NCBI GenBank assembly: GCA_910577575.1
Contig: CAJTOG010000009.1
Coordinates: 1-46,414, forward strand
Origin: an uncultured Ruminococcus sp.
GTDB taxonomy: Bacteria; Bacillota; Clostridia; Oscillospirales; Ruminococcaceae
Length of the DNA: 46,414 nucleotides
Direction of reading: 5' to 3'
Part shown: positions 1 to 8,716 of the stretch, in pieces
Layout of the letters: each line of letters starts with the position of its first letter
Position numbering within the stretch: position 1 is the stretch's first letter
Notes under the pieces: generated by a model
What the model saw: only the letters and a program-made list of their open reading frames with translations
The model's database searches: none
What the model was told of the DNA's origin: nothing
Translations under genes and position numbers: made by a program

Positions 1-65
1 TTTTTCAGCACTTTACAATATCTGTCCCTGTGATACTCTTTCCGCTCTCCCACGACAGCTTCTCT

Positions 66-94
66 ATTATATCATACTTCCCCTACTTTGTCAA
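66..94 (-). promoter_or_regulatory. Promoter firing out of the left edge
   Basis: On the minus strand there is TTGACA (89-94), a 17-bp spacer ending in TGA, and TATAAT (66-71), a perfect extended sigma-A-type promoter. The transcript would start near position 58 and leave the window, so its product is unknown. The first 58 transcribed bases contain an AGAGTA stretch and could be a structured leader, but no family can be assigned from so little. Confidence 0.8.
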
Positions 95-150
95 GTAAAT
101 TGTTTATGTTAATCTGTTTCACTTTTTGGCTGTTTTGCATAATTGAACAC

Positions 151-181
151 ATAAAAAACACAGCCCGTAAGCTGTGTTTAA
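151..181 (-). terminator. Rho-independent terminator of the first pilin gene
   Basis: An 8-bp stem (AACACAGC at 157-164 with GCTGTGTT at 171-178) and a 6-nt loop are followed on the minus strand by a T-run. It lies about 10 bases past the stop codon of the pilin gene. Confidence 0.85.
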
Positions 182-189
182 AATTATTA

Positions 190-876
190 TTAAGGTTCTT
201 CCGGAACATCAGCCGCACCGGTAATAAATGAGTTCATATCTGCACCCTTTACATGCTTTTGTCTTGCATCGTCAGCATCATCTTCCTTGCCCGCTTCCTC
301 AAGCTCATCAAGATTTGTAGGGTAAGCCCCGAGGTAACGGTCACTTTCAAAACGTGAGGAAACTACAGACATTACTTTATAATCCTTGACATAAATTTTA
401 TAAACCATCTCGTCTTCATCAAGAATTTTCTTAATAGAGTTGCCGATTTTTGTATTCCAGTCAGATTTCACTTTAAACCAGCCGGTTGTACTGATAGTAT
501 TTCCGTCCTTATCAACACGATAACCAGTAGTACCGTCCCAATAATAATACCACTCATTTTCTGTGCCGATTATAGTACCAGCATCACTTTTCGGGAAATC
601 TCCATAAATACTTTTTACTGCCTTTTCTATTTTTGCCGTATCATTTACGGAATAAGCTTCCATAAATTTATTGTAGCTTTTACGCTCAGAGAAATTCATA
701 TCTGTTACAATAGTCTGTGCGGCATTGAAAATTGTCTTTGCCTTTGCGTTCTGGGTTCTTGTGCGGGAACGCTGTAAGTAGTAACCCCATGAAGGTATCA
801 GAATACCCAGCAGAATACCTATAATTGCTATGACTATAATAAGTTCTATAAGGGTAAATCCCTTTTTTCTTCTCAT
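190..876 (-). CDS. Type IV pilin-like protein (class III prepilin signal)
   Basis: A 228-aa prepilin. The short basic leader MRRKKG is followed by FTLIELIIVIAIIGILLG, the classic prepilin peptidase site (cleavage after Gly, Glu at mature position 5) and the hydrophobic assembly helix. The C-terminal region has aromatic repeats (WYYYWDG) and an acidic tail, and no known domain was recognised. I start at ATG 876 because AGGAGGG lies 7 bases upstream; an upstream GTG at 903 has no ribosome site. It has its own promoter and terminator, so it is a monocistron beside an S41 protease and the major pilin gene. It should be processed by PilD (6091-6930) and assembled by PilB/PilC. Whether it is a major or minor pilin is not clear. 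Confidence 0.88.
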   Translation of the reverse strand: MRRKKGFTLIELIIVIAIIGILLGILIPSWGYYLQRSRTRTQNAKAKTIFNAAQTIVTDMNFSERKSYNKFMEAYSVNDTAKIEKAVKSIYGDFPKSDAGTIIGTENEWYYYWDGTTGYRVDKDGNTISTTGWFKVKSDWNTKIGNSIKKILDEDEMVYKIYVKDYKVMSVVSSRFESDRYLGAYPTNLDELEEAGKEDDADDARQKHVKGADMNSFITGAADVPEEP

Positions 877-907
877 AGTAAACCCTCCTGAATTTAAACT
901 CACATAT

Positions 908-936
908 ATTATAACATCTTATTAACAATTTGTCAA
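908..936 (-). promoter_or_regulatory. Promoter of the first pilin gene
   Basis: TTGACA (931-936), a 17-bp spacer ending in TGT, and TATAAT (908-913) on the minus strand. It lies 32 bases upstream of the ATG, which gives a short leader. Confidence 0.85.
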
Positions 937-986
937 TAATATGGCATCAGAAATTCTGCACAATCTTTCATTTATTATTTTGTATA

Positions 987-2132
987 TTATTCAAGCAGCT
1001 CAAGAGCCTTTTTAAACTGTATATCATCCTCCGTACCAATAAATGAGCTGTCCATTTCAACAATTATATCAGGAGTTATACCTTTACCGTGCCAGCATTC
1101 CCAGTCACCGACAGTAAAATAACCTGCTGTATAGTGTAGTTTACCGCCATCGCTAAGGTCTGCTTCCTTCTGAAAAATTCCTTTACCGAAAGTATTCATT
1201 CCAACAAGTGTAACATCTTTGCCATATTGCTTACAAAGAGCGGTAAAAATTTCGGCAGCACTCGCAGTCTTTTCATTAATTAGAATAACTATTTCTGCAT
1301 CTACAGCATTAGAATTAGTGTTATAAACTTCTGTAGCACCGTCATTACCATTCATAACAACTTCTCCCTCACCTGCAAAATAATCAACTGCCTGCATCAT
1401 GTATTCATTTTGTCCGCCTCCGTTATTTCTCAAATCAATAATAAATTTTTTAGCATCGCCTACTTCATTCATAGCAGTCGACATATTTCCTGCCGATAAC
1501 ATTCCGAAACCCGATATTCTAATATAAGCCACATCATCATTCATTTCCCAATTTACTTCTCGAACAAGCTCGTTGTCACGTTTGAAATTCATGTTAAAAA
1601 TTTCTCCGTCACGATTAATAGTCAGGTCAACTTCTGTATCTTGTTTACCAAGAATTTTATTTGCATAATTTTCAAAACCTTTTTCAGAAATGCTGACCCC
1701 TCCAATATGAGTAATAATATCACCTGTCTTAAGTCCCTGTTTATCGGCAGCAAGATTCGGAGTTATTTTAGTCATAAGAATATTTCCGTCATCCGATTTC
1801 TGAACCTGAAATCCGCTTGCTATTGCTGTACCAGATGTATTTATATAATTTATATTATCTTCAACTGGGTCGGAATTATAAAACTGATAATAATAAGTAT
1901 ACTTATCTCCTCCGCTCTGTAAATAACCGTTTATCGCACCTATAACAGCATCCTCATCATTAAATTCACTGCAATTTTTTTCAAGAATATCCCTGCATTC
2001 TTTGATTATACTGAATTTTTCCCCTGTTTCAATTTTTTCCTTATTAACAAGGTAAAATCCGCCATAAGTTGCAAGTCCCGCAATTCCTGCTGAAAAAACA
2101 GATATTAATATATAATTTTTAATATTTTTCAT
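987..2132 (-). CDS. S41-family (C-terminal processing) serine protease
   Basis: A 381-aa protein. Residues 7-29 are a membrane anchor or signal. Residues about 105-185 form a PDZ domain (GLKTGDIITHIGG) and about 195-360 the S41 protease core. The TASAAE motif gives the predicted nucleophile Ser291, and FGKG gives the general base Lys317, the Ser/Lys dyad of CtpA/CtpB-type enzymes. It would act on the outer face of the membrane. It lies between two pilin genes in the same orientation, which suggests, but does not prove, a role in pilin or envelope protein turnover. The pilin terminator ends only about 14 bases before its ATG, and no own promoter was found, so it may depend on read-through. Family assignment is firm; the substrate is unknown. 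Confidence 0.9.
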   Translation of the reverse strand: MKNIKNYILISVFSAGIAGLATYGGFYLVNKEKIETGEKFSIIKECRDILEKNCSEFNDEDAVIGAINGYLQSGGDKYTYYYQFYNSDPVEDNINYINTSGTAIASGFQVQKSDDGNILMTKITPNLAADKQGLKTGDIITHIGGVSISEKGFENYANKILGKQDTEVDLTINRDGEIFNMNFKRDNELVREVNWEMNDDVAYIRISGFGMLSAGNMSTAMNEVGDAKKFIIDLRNNGGGQNEYMMQAVDYFAGEGEVVMNGNDGATEVYNTNSNAVDAEIVILINEKTASAAEIFTALCKQYGKDVTLVGMNTFGKGIFQKEADLSDGGKLHYTAGYFTVGDWECWHGKGITPDIIVEMDSSFIGTEDDIQFKKALELLE

Positions 2133-2145
2133 TCTATCACCATAT

Positions 2146-2178
2146 AAAAAACCTCTCTCACAAAAGGAGAAAGGTTTT
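2146..2178 (-). terminator. Terminator between major pilin and S41 protease genes
   Basis: An 11-bp stem with one mismatch (2149-2159 with 2167-2177) is followed on the minus strand by TTTTTTAT. It overlaps the region immediately upstream of the S41 start, so partial termination would make pilin mRNA far more abundant than protease mRNA. Confidence 0.75.
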
Positions 2179-2206
2179 ATTATTTTTTAATATTTAATTA
2201 TTTTTG

Positions 2207-2812
2207 TTATGATTTGCCAGCCTCAGCAACAAGTTTACCATAAACACTATCACTATCTTCAAAAGTACCGCCACTTAATTTTCCGTCTTTATCTAATTTA
2301 GCACCAGAAGCTACCTTGATAGCATCTGTAAGAGCTTTATCAACTTCCTTATTAGAATAATTAGAATATGTGTCACCGGTTACAACATTACCTGGATATG
2401 TGCCTGTATATGTTGAATCAGATGCAGTAGCAATAGCTACGCAACCACCATCTGCAATTGCAGCTGATGCAGATTCAACTTTTGTAATATCTGCAAAGAA
2501 ATTAGCAACCTTTTTATCAAAGCGATTACCACTACCAACATTATCCTTAATACCATTTCCTTCTGCAGCCCATGCTGAACCATTCCACTTGAGTATCAAG
2601 AGACCACCTATATCAACACCTTCTTCATCAAGTTCTGTAAGAGCAGAGTTAATAGCCTTATAAACAGATGAAGCTGTTGTGTTAGCAGAAGAAATCTTTG
2701 ATTTCTTTACATATCCCAGCATTGTAGGAACGAGAATAGCAGCGAGAACACCGATAATAGCGATAACAACGATGAGCTCAATAAGTGTGAAACCTTTCTT
2801 TGTAGTTTTCAT
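2207..2812 (-). CDS. Type IV major pilin candidate
   Basis: A 201-aa prepilin with leader MKTTKKG followed by FTLIELIVVIAIIGVLAAIL, the canonical class III cleavage site with Glu5 and the N-terminal polymerisation helix. The globular part is rich in Ala, Ser, Gly and Thr, as in Gram-positive PilA1-type major pilins, with no recognisable adhesin domain. A strong AGGAGGG ribosome site precedes ATG 2812. A consensus promoter, a leader of about 75 nt and a terminator directly after the gene all fit a highly expressed structural subunit, which is why I favour it as the major pilin. It lies downstream of pilB-pilT and upstream of the S41 protease gene. The major-pilin role is inferred. Confidence 0.88.
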   Translation of the reverse strand: MKTTKKGFTLIELIVVIAIIGVLAAILVPTMLGYVKKSKISSANTTASSVYKAINSALTELDEEGVDIGGLLILKWNGSAWAAEGNGIKDNVGSGNRFDKKVANFFADITKVESASAAIADGGCVAIATASDSTYTGTYPGNVVTGDTYSNYSNKEVDKALTDAIKVASGAKLDKDGKLSGGTFEDSDSVYGKLVAEAGKS

Positions 2813-2897
2813 AATGAAAACCCTCCTTTTATAAAATTTTATGTTTATGCACTGTCGGTCGGAACAATTTAAGTCCCTCCCGTATGTCTGTATATAT

Positions 2898-2926
2898 AGT
2901 ATATCACTTTATTCATAATTTGTCAA
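2898..2926 (-). promoter_or_regulatory. Promoter of the major pilin gene
   Basis: TTGACA (2921-2926), a 17-bp spacer ending in TGA, and TATACT (2898-2903) on the minus strand. The leader of about 75 nt has only a small GGGAC/GTTCC hairpin; I looked for a c-di-GMP riboswitch and did not see one. The rest of 2927-3097 is AT-rich and shows nothing else. Confidence 0.85.
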
Positions 2927-3097
2927 TACTTCATTGAAATTTTTTTGATTTCAGACACATCTTTTACATTGAAACGGTGAATAGCCATGTATTTTTTGTG
3001 ATTTTCGTCAATTTGTACAATATTTTATAAATAAATAAAAACATATAATTATAAACGACAAAATATTTAACAAATTTTCTTTTCCAAACAAATACAA

Positions 3098-4198
3098 TCA
3101 GCTCATACCGCCGTTCGGAACTCCACCCATCTGTGAAAGGAATCTGTAAAATTCCTGTTTATCCTGACATTTTTCAAGAGCGTCAATTTCATTGATAGTA
3201 CCTTTTGCAGTATGGCGTGCAAGTTCCTGGTCAAGAGACATCATGCCCTGCTGTTTACCCGTCTGGATAGCAGACTGAATGAGGTGGATTTTATTATCAC
3301 GAATCATAGCGGATATAGCGTCGGTAACATTAAGTATTTCCATAACGGCAATACGTCCGGAATTATCTTTTTTCGGGATAAGGGTCTGAGAAATAACACC
3401 TACAAGGTTATTTGCGAGCTGGGTACGAATCTGCTGCTGCTGATGTTCCGGATAAACGTCAATAATACGGTTAATAGTATCAGCGGCAGAAGTTGTATGA
3501 AGTGTGGACATTACAAGGTGACCTGTTTCAGCGGCAGTAACAGCGGCCTGAATGGTTTCAAAGTCACGCATTTCTCCTACGAGGATAACATCAGGGTCTT
3601 CACGGAGTGCGGCTCTGAGTGCGAGAGCAAAAGACGGTACATCATCGCCTATTTCACGCTGGTTAACCATACATCTCTTATGTTCATGAACATATTCGAT
3701 AGGGTCTTCAACAGTGATGATATGTGCCGAGCGATTGAGGTTTACAAAGTCAATCATACCGGCAAGTGTTGTTGACTTACCAGAACCAGTAGGACCGGTT
3801 ACGAGAACAAGTCCACGGGGACGCATTGCAAAGTCTGCAAGAATCGGAGGAAGACTCAAGTCTTCAAGGGTAGGAATATCATTTCTGAGAAGACGTATAG
3901 CAATAGCGGGCTTGCCTTTCTGAAAATATACGTTTACACGGTGACGGTATCCGCTTTTTGTCTGGAAAGAAAAGTCGGTATCAATATGATTGTTAATCTG
4001 AGTCTGCTGCTGTTCATTGGTCATCTGTACAACAATATCGAGTATTTCCTCTTCGTCCATTTCAGGATACTGTGTACGCATGGTTCTGAGCGCACCATTA
4101 AGACGCACAACCGGAGCAATAGCGTTAGTAAAATGAAGGTCGGAACAACCGAGAAGTCTGACCTCGTCAAGTATTCTGTGAATATTAATAATGCCCAT
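3098..4198 (-). CDS. pilT: Type IV pilus retraction ATPase PilT
   Basis: A 366-aa secretion-type ATPase of PilT length. Walker A is GPTGSGKST at about residues 135-143. The Asp box and Walker B follow in the ALREDPDVILVGEMRD stretch, and the TGHLVMSTLHT His box comes after it. The short N-terminal PAS-like domain without a zinc site separates PilT from PilB. It powers pilus depolymerisation at the inner face of the membrane, which drives twitching and DNA or substrate pulling. ATG 4198 has AGGAGG about 9 bases upstream. It follows pilB by 23 bases and is almost certainly co-transcribed with it. No clear terminator was found after it. Confidence 0.95.
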   Translation of the reverse strand: MGIINIHRILDEVRLLGCSDLHFTNAIAPVVRLNGALRTMRTQYPEMDEEEILDIVVQMTNEQQQTQINNHIDTDFSFQTKSGYRHRVNVYFQKGKPAIAIRLLRNDIPTLEDLSLPPILADFAMRPRGLVLVTGPTGSGKSTTLAGMIDFVNLNRSAHIITVEDPIEYVHEHKRCMVNQREIGDDVPSFALALRAALREDPDVILVGEMRDFETIQAAVTAAETGHLVMSTLHTTSAADTINRIIDVYPEHQQQQIRTQLANNLVGVISQTLIPKKDNSGRIAVMEILNVTDAISAMIRDNKIHLIQSAIQTGKQQGMMSLDQELARHTAKGTINEIDALEKCQDKQEFYRFLSQMGGVPNGGMS

Positions 4199-4221
4199 TT
4201 ATTTTTCCTCCTAATTTAATA

Positions 4222-5901
4222 TTATACAGAGAATGTAGATCTTACAAGCTCATCAATGGAAGTCTGTCCGGCCTGAACAAGTTCGGAAGCATTGTCACGA
4301 AGAAGCTTTGTGCCATTAGCCTTTGCAGCCTGTTCTATTTCCTCTTTACCACCGCCTGCTGCAATAATAGCAGAAACCTTTGCGGTACAGTGAATAATTT
4401 CATGAATAGCAGTTCTTCCCCTGTACCCTGTATTATTACAGTTCTGACAGCCTACAGGGTCATAAATCTGAATTGATGATGGGATTCCCATAAGTTCGTT
4501 TTCATCTTCGGTAGACATTCTTGGCTTCTTACAGTCAGGACAGAGGACCTTTACAAGTCTCTGTGCGATAACACCGATAAGTGAAGTTGCAACCATATAT
4601 GCAGCAACGCCCATATCAACAAGACGTACAACAGTTGATGCAGCGTCATTTGTATGAAGTGTAGAAAGAACAAGGTGACCTGTGATAGCCGCACGGATAC
4701 CGATATCAGCCGTTTCGGTATCACGCATTTCACCTATCATAACAATATCAGGGTCCTGACGGAGAATAGAACGAAGAGCTGCGGCAAATGTCATACCGGC
4801 TTTCTGGTTAACCTGACACTGATTGATTCCGTCAATGGCTTTTTCGACAGGGTCTTCAACAGTTACAACATTTACATTCGGTTTGGCAATTTCACCGAGT
4901 GCAGCATAAAGAGTTGTCGTTTTACCTGAACCGGTAGGGCCGGTAACAAGAATAACACCATGCGGAACACGCAACATTGATTCAAAGAGCTGATAGTTAT
5001 AATCAGACATACCCAAATCAGTAATTTTACGTAGTGCAATCTGACCGGTTGAAAGAATACGGATAACTATCTTTTCACCATGTACCATAGGAAGTGAGGA
5101 AACACGGACATCAAGTGTACAGCCGTCAACAACCTGAGTAAAACGTCCATCCTGTGGGATTCTCTTTTCAGCGATATTCATACCGCTTATAAGTTTATAA
5201 CGTGTTGTTAAAGCACTATGTACAGCCGATGTAACATTCATAAGTTCAACAAGGTCGCCGTTTACACGGATACGTATTCTTGTATATTTATCAAACGGTT
5301 CAATATGAATATCGGTAGCATCTGCTCTGAAAGAGTTTTCAACAATAGTAGTTGCCAGTTTAACAATAGGAGCGGACTCTACTCTGTCCTTTGATTCATC
5401 TTCTTCGATACTGCCACCCAAATCACCTGCCATTGCATTAACACTGTCGATAACGCTGTCAACATTCTGCATTGAATAGCATTTACCGATAGCCCTGTTG
5501 ATTGCTGTCTGCGTTGCAAGTACAGGAACAGTATCCATACCCGTTGAAACCTTTATATCTTCAAGCACAATGAAGTTTACAGGGTCATTTGTTGCAACAG
5601 TAAGACGCTTTCCGGTAACAGCGATAGCAATTACAGTATGTTTCTTTGCCAATGCTTCAGGAACTTTCTGAACAGCCTCAGTATTGATTTCAACGTTATC
5701 AAGATCAACATACTGAACTCTGAGTTTACCTGCAAGAGCTTTTGTAAAATTAGTTTCTGTCATAATACCAAGCTCAACTACAAGGTCACCGAATCTCTTA
5801 GACCCTTTAGATTCTTTTTGTGCTTCAAGAATCTGCTGAAGCTGTTCTTCAGTGATGAGTCCCTGACTAACCAGATAGTCACCAATTCTCTCGTTTCTCA
5901 T
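4222..5901 (-). CDS. pilB: Type IV pilus assembly (extension) ATPase PilB
   Basis: A 559-aa GspE/PilB ATPase. The N-terminal MshEN/GspE-N domain (about residues 1-150) can bind c-di-GMP in some relatives. The central ATPase carries GPTGSGKTT, the RQDPDIVMIGEMRD box and the STLHTND box. A C-terminal tetracysteine zinc site (CPDC and CQNC) is typical of PilB and absent from PilT. It drives pilin polymerisation on the PilC platform. I use ATG 5901, since GGAGG is 7 bases upstream; the TTG two codons earlier sits directly on the ribosome site. It is the first gene of a pilB-pilT unit that is divergent from pilD. Confidence 0.95.
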   Translation of the reverse strand: MRNERIGDYLVSQGLITEEQLQQILEAQKESKGSKRFGDLVVELGIMTETNFTKALAGKLRVQYVDLDNVEINTEAVQKVPEALAKKHTVIAIAVTGKRLTVATNDPVNFIVLEDIKVSTGMDTVPVLATQTAINRAIGKCYSMQNVDSVIDSVNAMAGDLGGSIEEDESKDRVESAPIVKLATTIVENSFRADATDIHIEPFDKYTRIRIRVNGDLVELMNVTSAVHSALTTRYKLISGMNIAEKRIPQDGRFTQVVDGCTLDVRVSSLPMVHGEKIVIRILSTGQIALRKITDLGMSDYNYQLFESMLRVPHGVILVTGPTGSGKTTTLYAALGEIAKPNVNVVTVEDPVEKAIDGINQCQVNQKAGMTFAAALRSILRQDPDIVMIGEMRDTETADIGIRAAITGHLVLSTLHTNDAASTVVRLVDMGVAAYMVATSLIGVIAQRLVKVLCPDCKKPRMSTEDENELMGIPSSIQIYDPVGCQNCNNTGYRGRTAIHEIIHCTAKVSAIIAAGGGKEEIEQAAKANGTKLLRDNASELVQAGQTSIDELVRSTFSV

Positions 5902-5999
5902 ATACAAACCTCCGCTTATTTTTTAGGACTGTTCCGAATTTAAAGTAACGTTAAAATAAAAACCATTTTAAAAATTACAAAACAATCTTAAATATTTAC

Positions 6000-6028
6000 T
6001 TGAAATTTATAAAAAATATTGATATAAT
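6000..6028 (+). promoter_or_regulatory. Promoter of pilD
   Basis: TTGAAA (6000-6005), a 17-bp spacer ending in TGA, and TATAAT (6023-6028). The leader is about 55 nt. Confidence 0.8.
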
Positions 6029-6040
6029 AGTATTATATCA
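6020..6040. promoter_or_regulatory. Palindrome carrying face-to-face extended -10 elements (pilB/pilD)
   Basis: TGATATAATA, a single G, then TATTATATCA form a perfect 21-bp palindrome. It presents TGATATAAT on both strands: the pilD -10 at 6023-6028 and a possible pilB -10 at 6032-6037. The minus-strand -35 is poor, so the pilB promoter is only a candidate. The palindrome could instead be an operator. Confidence 0.5.
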
Positions 6041-6090
6041 GCAGATTTAATGAATAAATCTGTATATTAACTGTAAAAGGAGGTAAAACC

Positions 6091-6930
6091 ATGTTTGAAT
6101 TTGAAAATATGCTCCATGATGAATATATGGAACTTCCGTTCAAAATCATGTTTTTAACCGTTGTATTTCTCTTTGGCATATGCATAGGAAGCTTTCTGAA
6201 CGTTGTAATTATACGGCTTCCACGTCATGAATCGCTCATAAAAAGGGCATCACACTGCATGACTTGCGGAACAAAAATCAGACCAATTGACCTGATTCCT
6301 GTTTTCAGCTGGATTTTTCTTGGCGGTAAATGCCATAGCTGTGGTGAAAAAATTTCACCCCGTTATCCTATTGTAGAAAGTCTCAATGGAATCATGTATG
6401 TACTTACATTCATAATACTTGACATTAATGCTAAAGCCATAATAACCTGTCTTCTTATGTCGCTTCTTATCGTTGTAGGATTCATGGACTGGGATACACA
6501 GGAAATCGACATGATTGTTGTCGGACTTATCCTGATTCTTGCAATCCCTGCCGCACTTCTTACAGACGATGTAAAGCTTGTTCACAGAATAATCGGAGCA
6601 CTTGTCATCAGTGTACCTTTCTTTATAATAGGAGAAGTAAGCCGTCCCATCATAAGAAAAAAATTCAACGAGGACTTTCGTGCTATAGAACTCGGTGATA
6701 CACTTCTGATGTTTGCTGCCGGTACACTCCTCGGAACACAGGCTGTTATCGTTTCAGCATTGATTGGTATTGTTGCTGCCGCTGTCGGCGGAATTATAAT
6801 CAAATCCATTACAAAGGATTCAAAATTTGCTTTCGGTCCATATCTTTCAATCGGTATTGCCGCAGCAATTCTCTGGGGAAACCGGATTGCTGAATGGTAC
6901 ATAAATCTTCTTACATTTGAACCGCAGTAA
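6091..6930 (+). CDS. pilD: Prepilin peptidase / N-methyltransferase PilD
   Basis: A 279-aa A24-family aspartic peptidase. After the first membrane segment, two CxxC pairs (CMTCG and CHSCGE) bracket the cytosolic zinc loop that ends in SPRYP, as in bifunctional PilD/GspO. About seven further membrane helices follow. The two catalytic Asp candidates are in the FMDWD stretch and in the ELGDTLL motif. It removes the leader after Gly in FTLIE-type prepilins and methylates the new N-terminus. AAAAGGAGG precedes the ATG. It is the only plus-strand gene of the pilus locus and is terminated by a strong hairpin. Confidence 0.95.
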   Translation: MFEFENMLHDEYMELPFKIMFLTVVFLFGICIGSFLNVVIIRLPRHESLIKRASHCMTCGTKIRPIDLIPVFSWIFLGGKCHSCGEKISPRYPIVESLNGIMYVLTFIILDINAKAIITCLLMSLLIVVGFMDWDTQEIDMIVVGLILILAIPAALLTDDVKLVHRIIGALVISVPFFIIGEVSRPIIRKKFNEDFRAIELGDTLLMFAAGTLLGTQAVIVSALIGIVAAAVGGIIIKSITKDSKFAFGPYLSIGIAAAILWGNRIAEWYINLLTFEPQ

Positions 6931-6944
6931 GCAGAAATAAATTA

Positions 6945-6989
6945 CAGGCAGCAGCATAAAAAAACTGCTGCCTGTTTTTATTTTTTATT
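6945..6989 (+). terminator. Strong terminator after pilD (convergent genes)
   Basis: A perfect 10-bp stem (CAGGCAGCAG with CTGCTGCCTG) is followed by TTTTTATTTTTTATT. It lies between convergent genes and touches the stop of the minus-strand prepilin gene, so it may serve both, although the T-run favours the plus strand. Confidence 0.9.
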
Positions 6990-8262
6990 AAAGTGGAGGT
7001 GGAGGACCTCCTCCCGGAGCGGTCGTTACCGGTATATCATTCATATCTGTCCATTCTGTATCCTTTATTTCACTCGGAACAGTATAAACAATATAAATAT
7101 TATTTCCTCTTGCATCATCCAAATAATAAGTGTCTGTTATTTCTCTGAATGCACTTACACCTAGCTGATTTGTAACTTTTTCAATCTTATCGGTAACTCC
7201 GTCATCTTCCTTTTCAGGGTCACCGCTTGCATTCCTCTTGATACGATAAAACTTTATTGCATTATCCTGCATTTCAGCATTTTTCAATGTCATACCAACA
7301 GAACTCATATTTGAAGGCGATTTGAAAATAGAAACAGATTCTTCGTCAGCATCTCCTTCATGATATTTACAGTCAATCTTATTGTCAGCAGAATCATTCA
7401 GAAATGATACAACATTTACTACAAACTGCTCTACACTCGGGTCTGTACTGAAAGGATTATTCAATGAATCTTTCATTGAAGTAATAGCACTATAAAAATA
7501 TTTGGCATTGGAACTTTCTACAATAGCAGGTTCTCCGTCCAGCGGCGTATATTCAGAAAGATTGGTTATCGGAGAAAATATCTGCATACCTAATTTATAA
7601 TAGTAAGAATAATCTTCAAAATGCTCATCATTTATTACAGATTTATTTCTTGCTCTTACAGTTACTGTTGCATGATTAAAGCTTATACCATCATATGTTC
7701 TTTTATCAACCTGTGAATATCCGGCAGCAGTTATTTGATCTTCTGTCATGCCTGTAACATCAACCTCATTATAGTTTGAAGGGTCGATATATACTTTCTC
7801 CGGTTTTCCGCATCCTGCTGTAAAATCATATACAGACTCATAGATTTTTCCGGATTCAAGATCATATGCGCCTTCTTCCTGAAAACTGCTGTTTATAAGC
7901 TTGAGAACATGAACCTTTCCAGTAAGCGGTGCTAAATTATCATCAATAGCTCCGTCATAATAAGTATCAACAAAATCCCTTACTACTATTTCCTCCGTAC
8001 ATGAATCGACAGTGTAATCTTTGCTATAAAGACCATGTTCATACACAACTATATTCTGTGCGGGACGAATTGACTTATCAATATATTCTCCGATATTATC
8101 AACATATGCTGCTGTTCTTTCTCTTATTGAAGTTTTTGTCATAAGTCTCGATACAGGGTCGATAAATGACATTACAAGCACCATAATAACGCTGAAGATT
8201 GCAAGAACGATGATAAGTTCAATAAGTGTGAAGCCTTTAAGGGCTTTTTTATTCTTATTCAA
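6988..8262 (-). CDS. Minor prepilin (PilW/GspJ-type position)
   Basis: A 424-aa protein. After MNKNKKALKG comes FTLIELIIVLAIFSVIMVLV, a class III prepilin signal. The body is large for a pilin, with a mixed fold and a proline-rich tail (PGGGPPPPL). The start is the TTG at 8260-8262: GGAGG lies 7 bases upstream and the nearby ATG is out of frame and meets TGA after one further codon. It is the last gene of the pilC operon, 18 bases after another prepilin gene. Large minor pilins of this kind usually prime assembly or sit at the tip and contact a substrate; that role is inferred. Confidence 0.85.
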   Translation of the reverse strand: MNKNKKALKGFTLIELIIVLAIFSVIMVLVMSFIDPVSRLMTKTSIRERTAAYVDNIGEYIDKSIRPAQNIVVYEHGLYSKDYTVDSCTEEIVVRDFVDTYYDGAIDDNLAPLTGKVHVLKLINSSFQEEGAYDLESGKIYESVYDFTAGCGKPEKVYIDPSNYNEVDVTGMTEDQITAAGYSQVDKRTYDGISFNHATVTVRARNKSVINDEHFEDYSYYYKLGMQIFSPITNLSEYTPLDGEPAIVESSNAKYFYSAITSMKDSLNNPFSTDPSVEQFVVNVVSFLNDSADNKIDCKYHEGDADEESVSIFKSPSNMSSVGMTLKNAEMQDNAIKFYRIKRNASGDPEKEDDGVTDKIEKVTNQLGVSAFREITDTYYLDDARGNNIYIVYTVPSEIKDTEWTDMNDIPVTTAPGGGPPPPL

Positions 8263-8280
8263 AACATTACCTCCATTCTA

Positions 8281-8703
8281 TCATGGTCCGGTTGTCGGAG
8301 CGGTTGTAGTAGGTTCTTCAATGAGAATAAACTGCATATTAAGATTTCCTCCGAATTCCGAATCATTGTAAACAGCATTTCCATTAGAATCCGTAGCCTG
8401 TTCAACAACTTCATACGCCTTGCCGTTCAGCTCAATTTCAGCAGAACCTGCACCAGGCAGCGGATTGCGGACAATGATTTTCACATCGTCCGCAGTTTTA
8501 TGTGCAGCTCCTTCATGACCCATTTCAGCAACAGGAGACTGTTCAACAGTTCTTTGATTAACCTTATTTGCTGACCTGATGTACATATTTATAACAGATG
8601 AAGTCCGTACAAGCAACAGTGTCATAACACTGAGAACAGCAAGTGAGATAATAATCTCAAAAAGCGTCATACCTTTGAATTTTCCGGTTTTCCTCTTTTT
8701 CAT
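8281..8703 (-). CDS. Small minor prepilin (PilV/GspI-type position)
   Basis: A 140-aa protein. MKKRKTGKFKG is followed by MTLFEIIISLAVLSVMTLLL, a class III cleavage site with Met in place of the usual Phe at mature position 1 and Glu at position 5. The short C-terminal region ends in a Thr/Pro-rich tail (TTTAPTTGP), like that of its neighbour. AAGGAGGG precedes ATG 8703. It lies 13 bases after the PilX-like gene and 18 bases before the next prepilin gene, so the three form a minor-pilin set. Confidence 0.85.
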   Translation of the reverse strand: MKKRKTGKFKGMTLFEIIISLAVLSVMTLLLVRTSSVINMYIRSANKVNQRTVEQSPVAEMGHEGAAHKTADDVKIIVRNPLPGAGSAEIELNGKAYEVVEQATDSNGNAVYNDSEFGGNLNMQFILIEEPTTTAPTTGP

Positions 8704-8716
8704 TTACTGTCCCTCC

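Noticed and set aside
1..58. T-box or other leader RNA at the left edge
   Set aside because: Only about 58 transcribed bases are visible; an AGAGTA match is too little to call a family.
1641..1922. Plus-strand ORFs over pilus and other minus-strand genes
   Set aside because: They lie opposite genes with family signatures, lack ribosome sites and show no domains; they are shadows.
2813..2897. c-di-GMP riboswitch in the major pilin leader
   Set aside because: The leader is about 75 nt and has none of the conserved GEMM segments that I know; only a small hairpin.
8265..8267. ATG as start of the prepilin gene at 6988-8262
   Set aside because: It is out of frame and meets TGA after one further codon; the TTG at 8260-8262 has the correct spacing.
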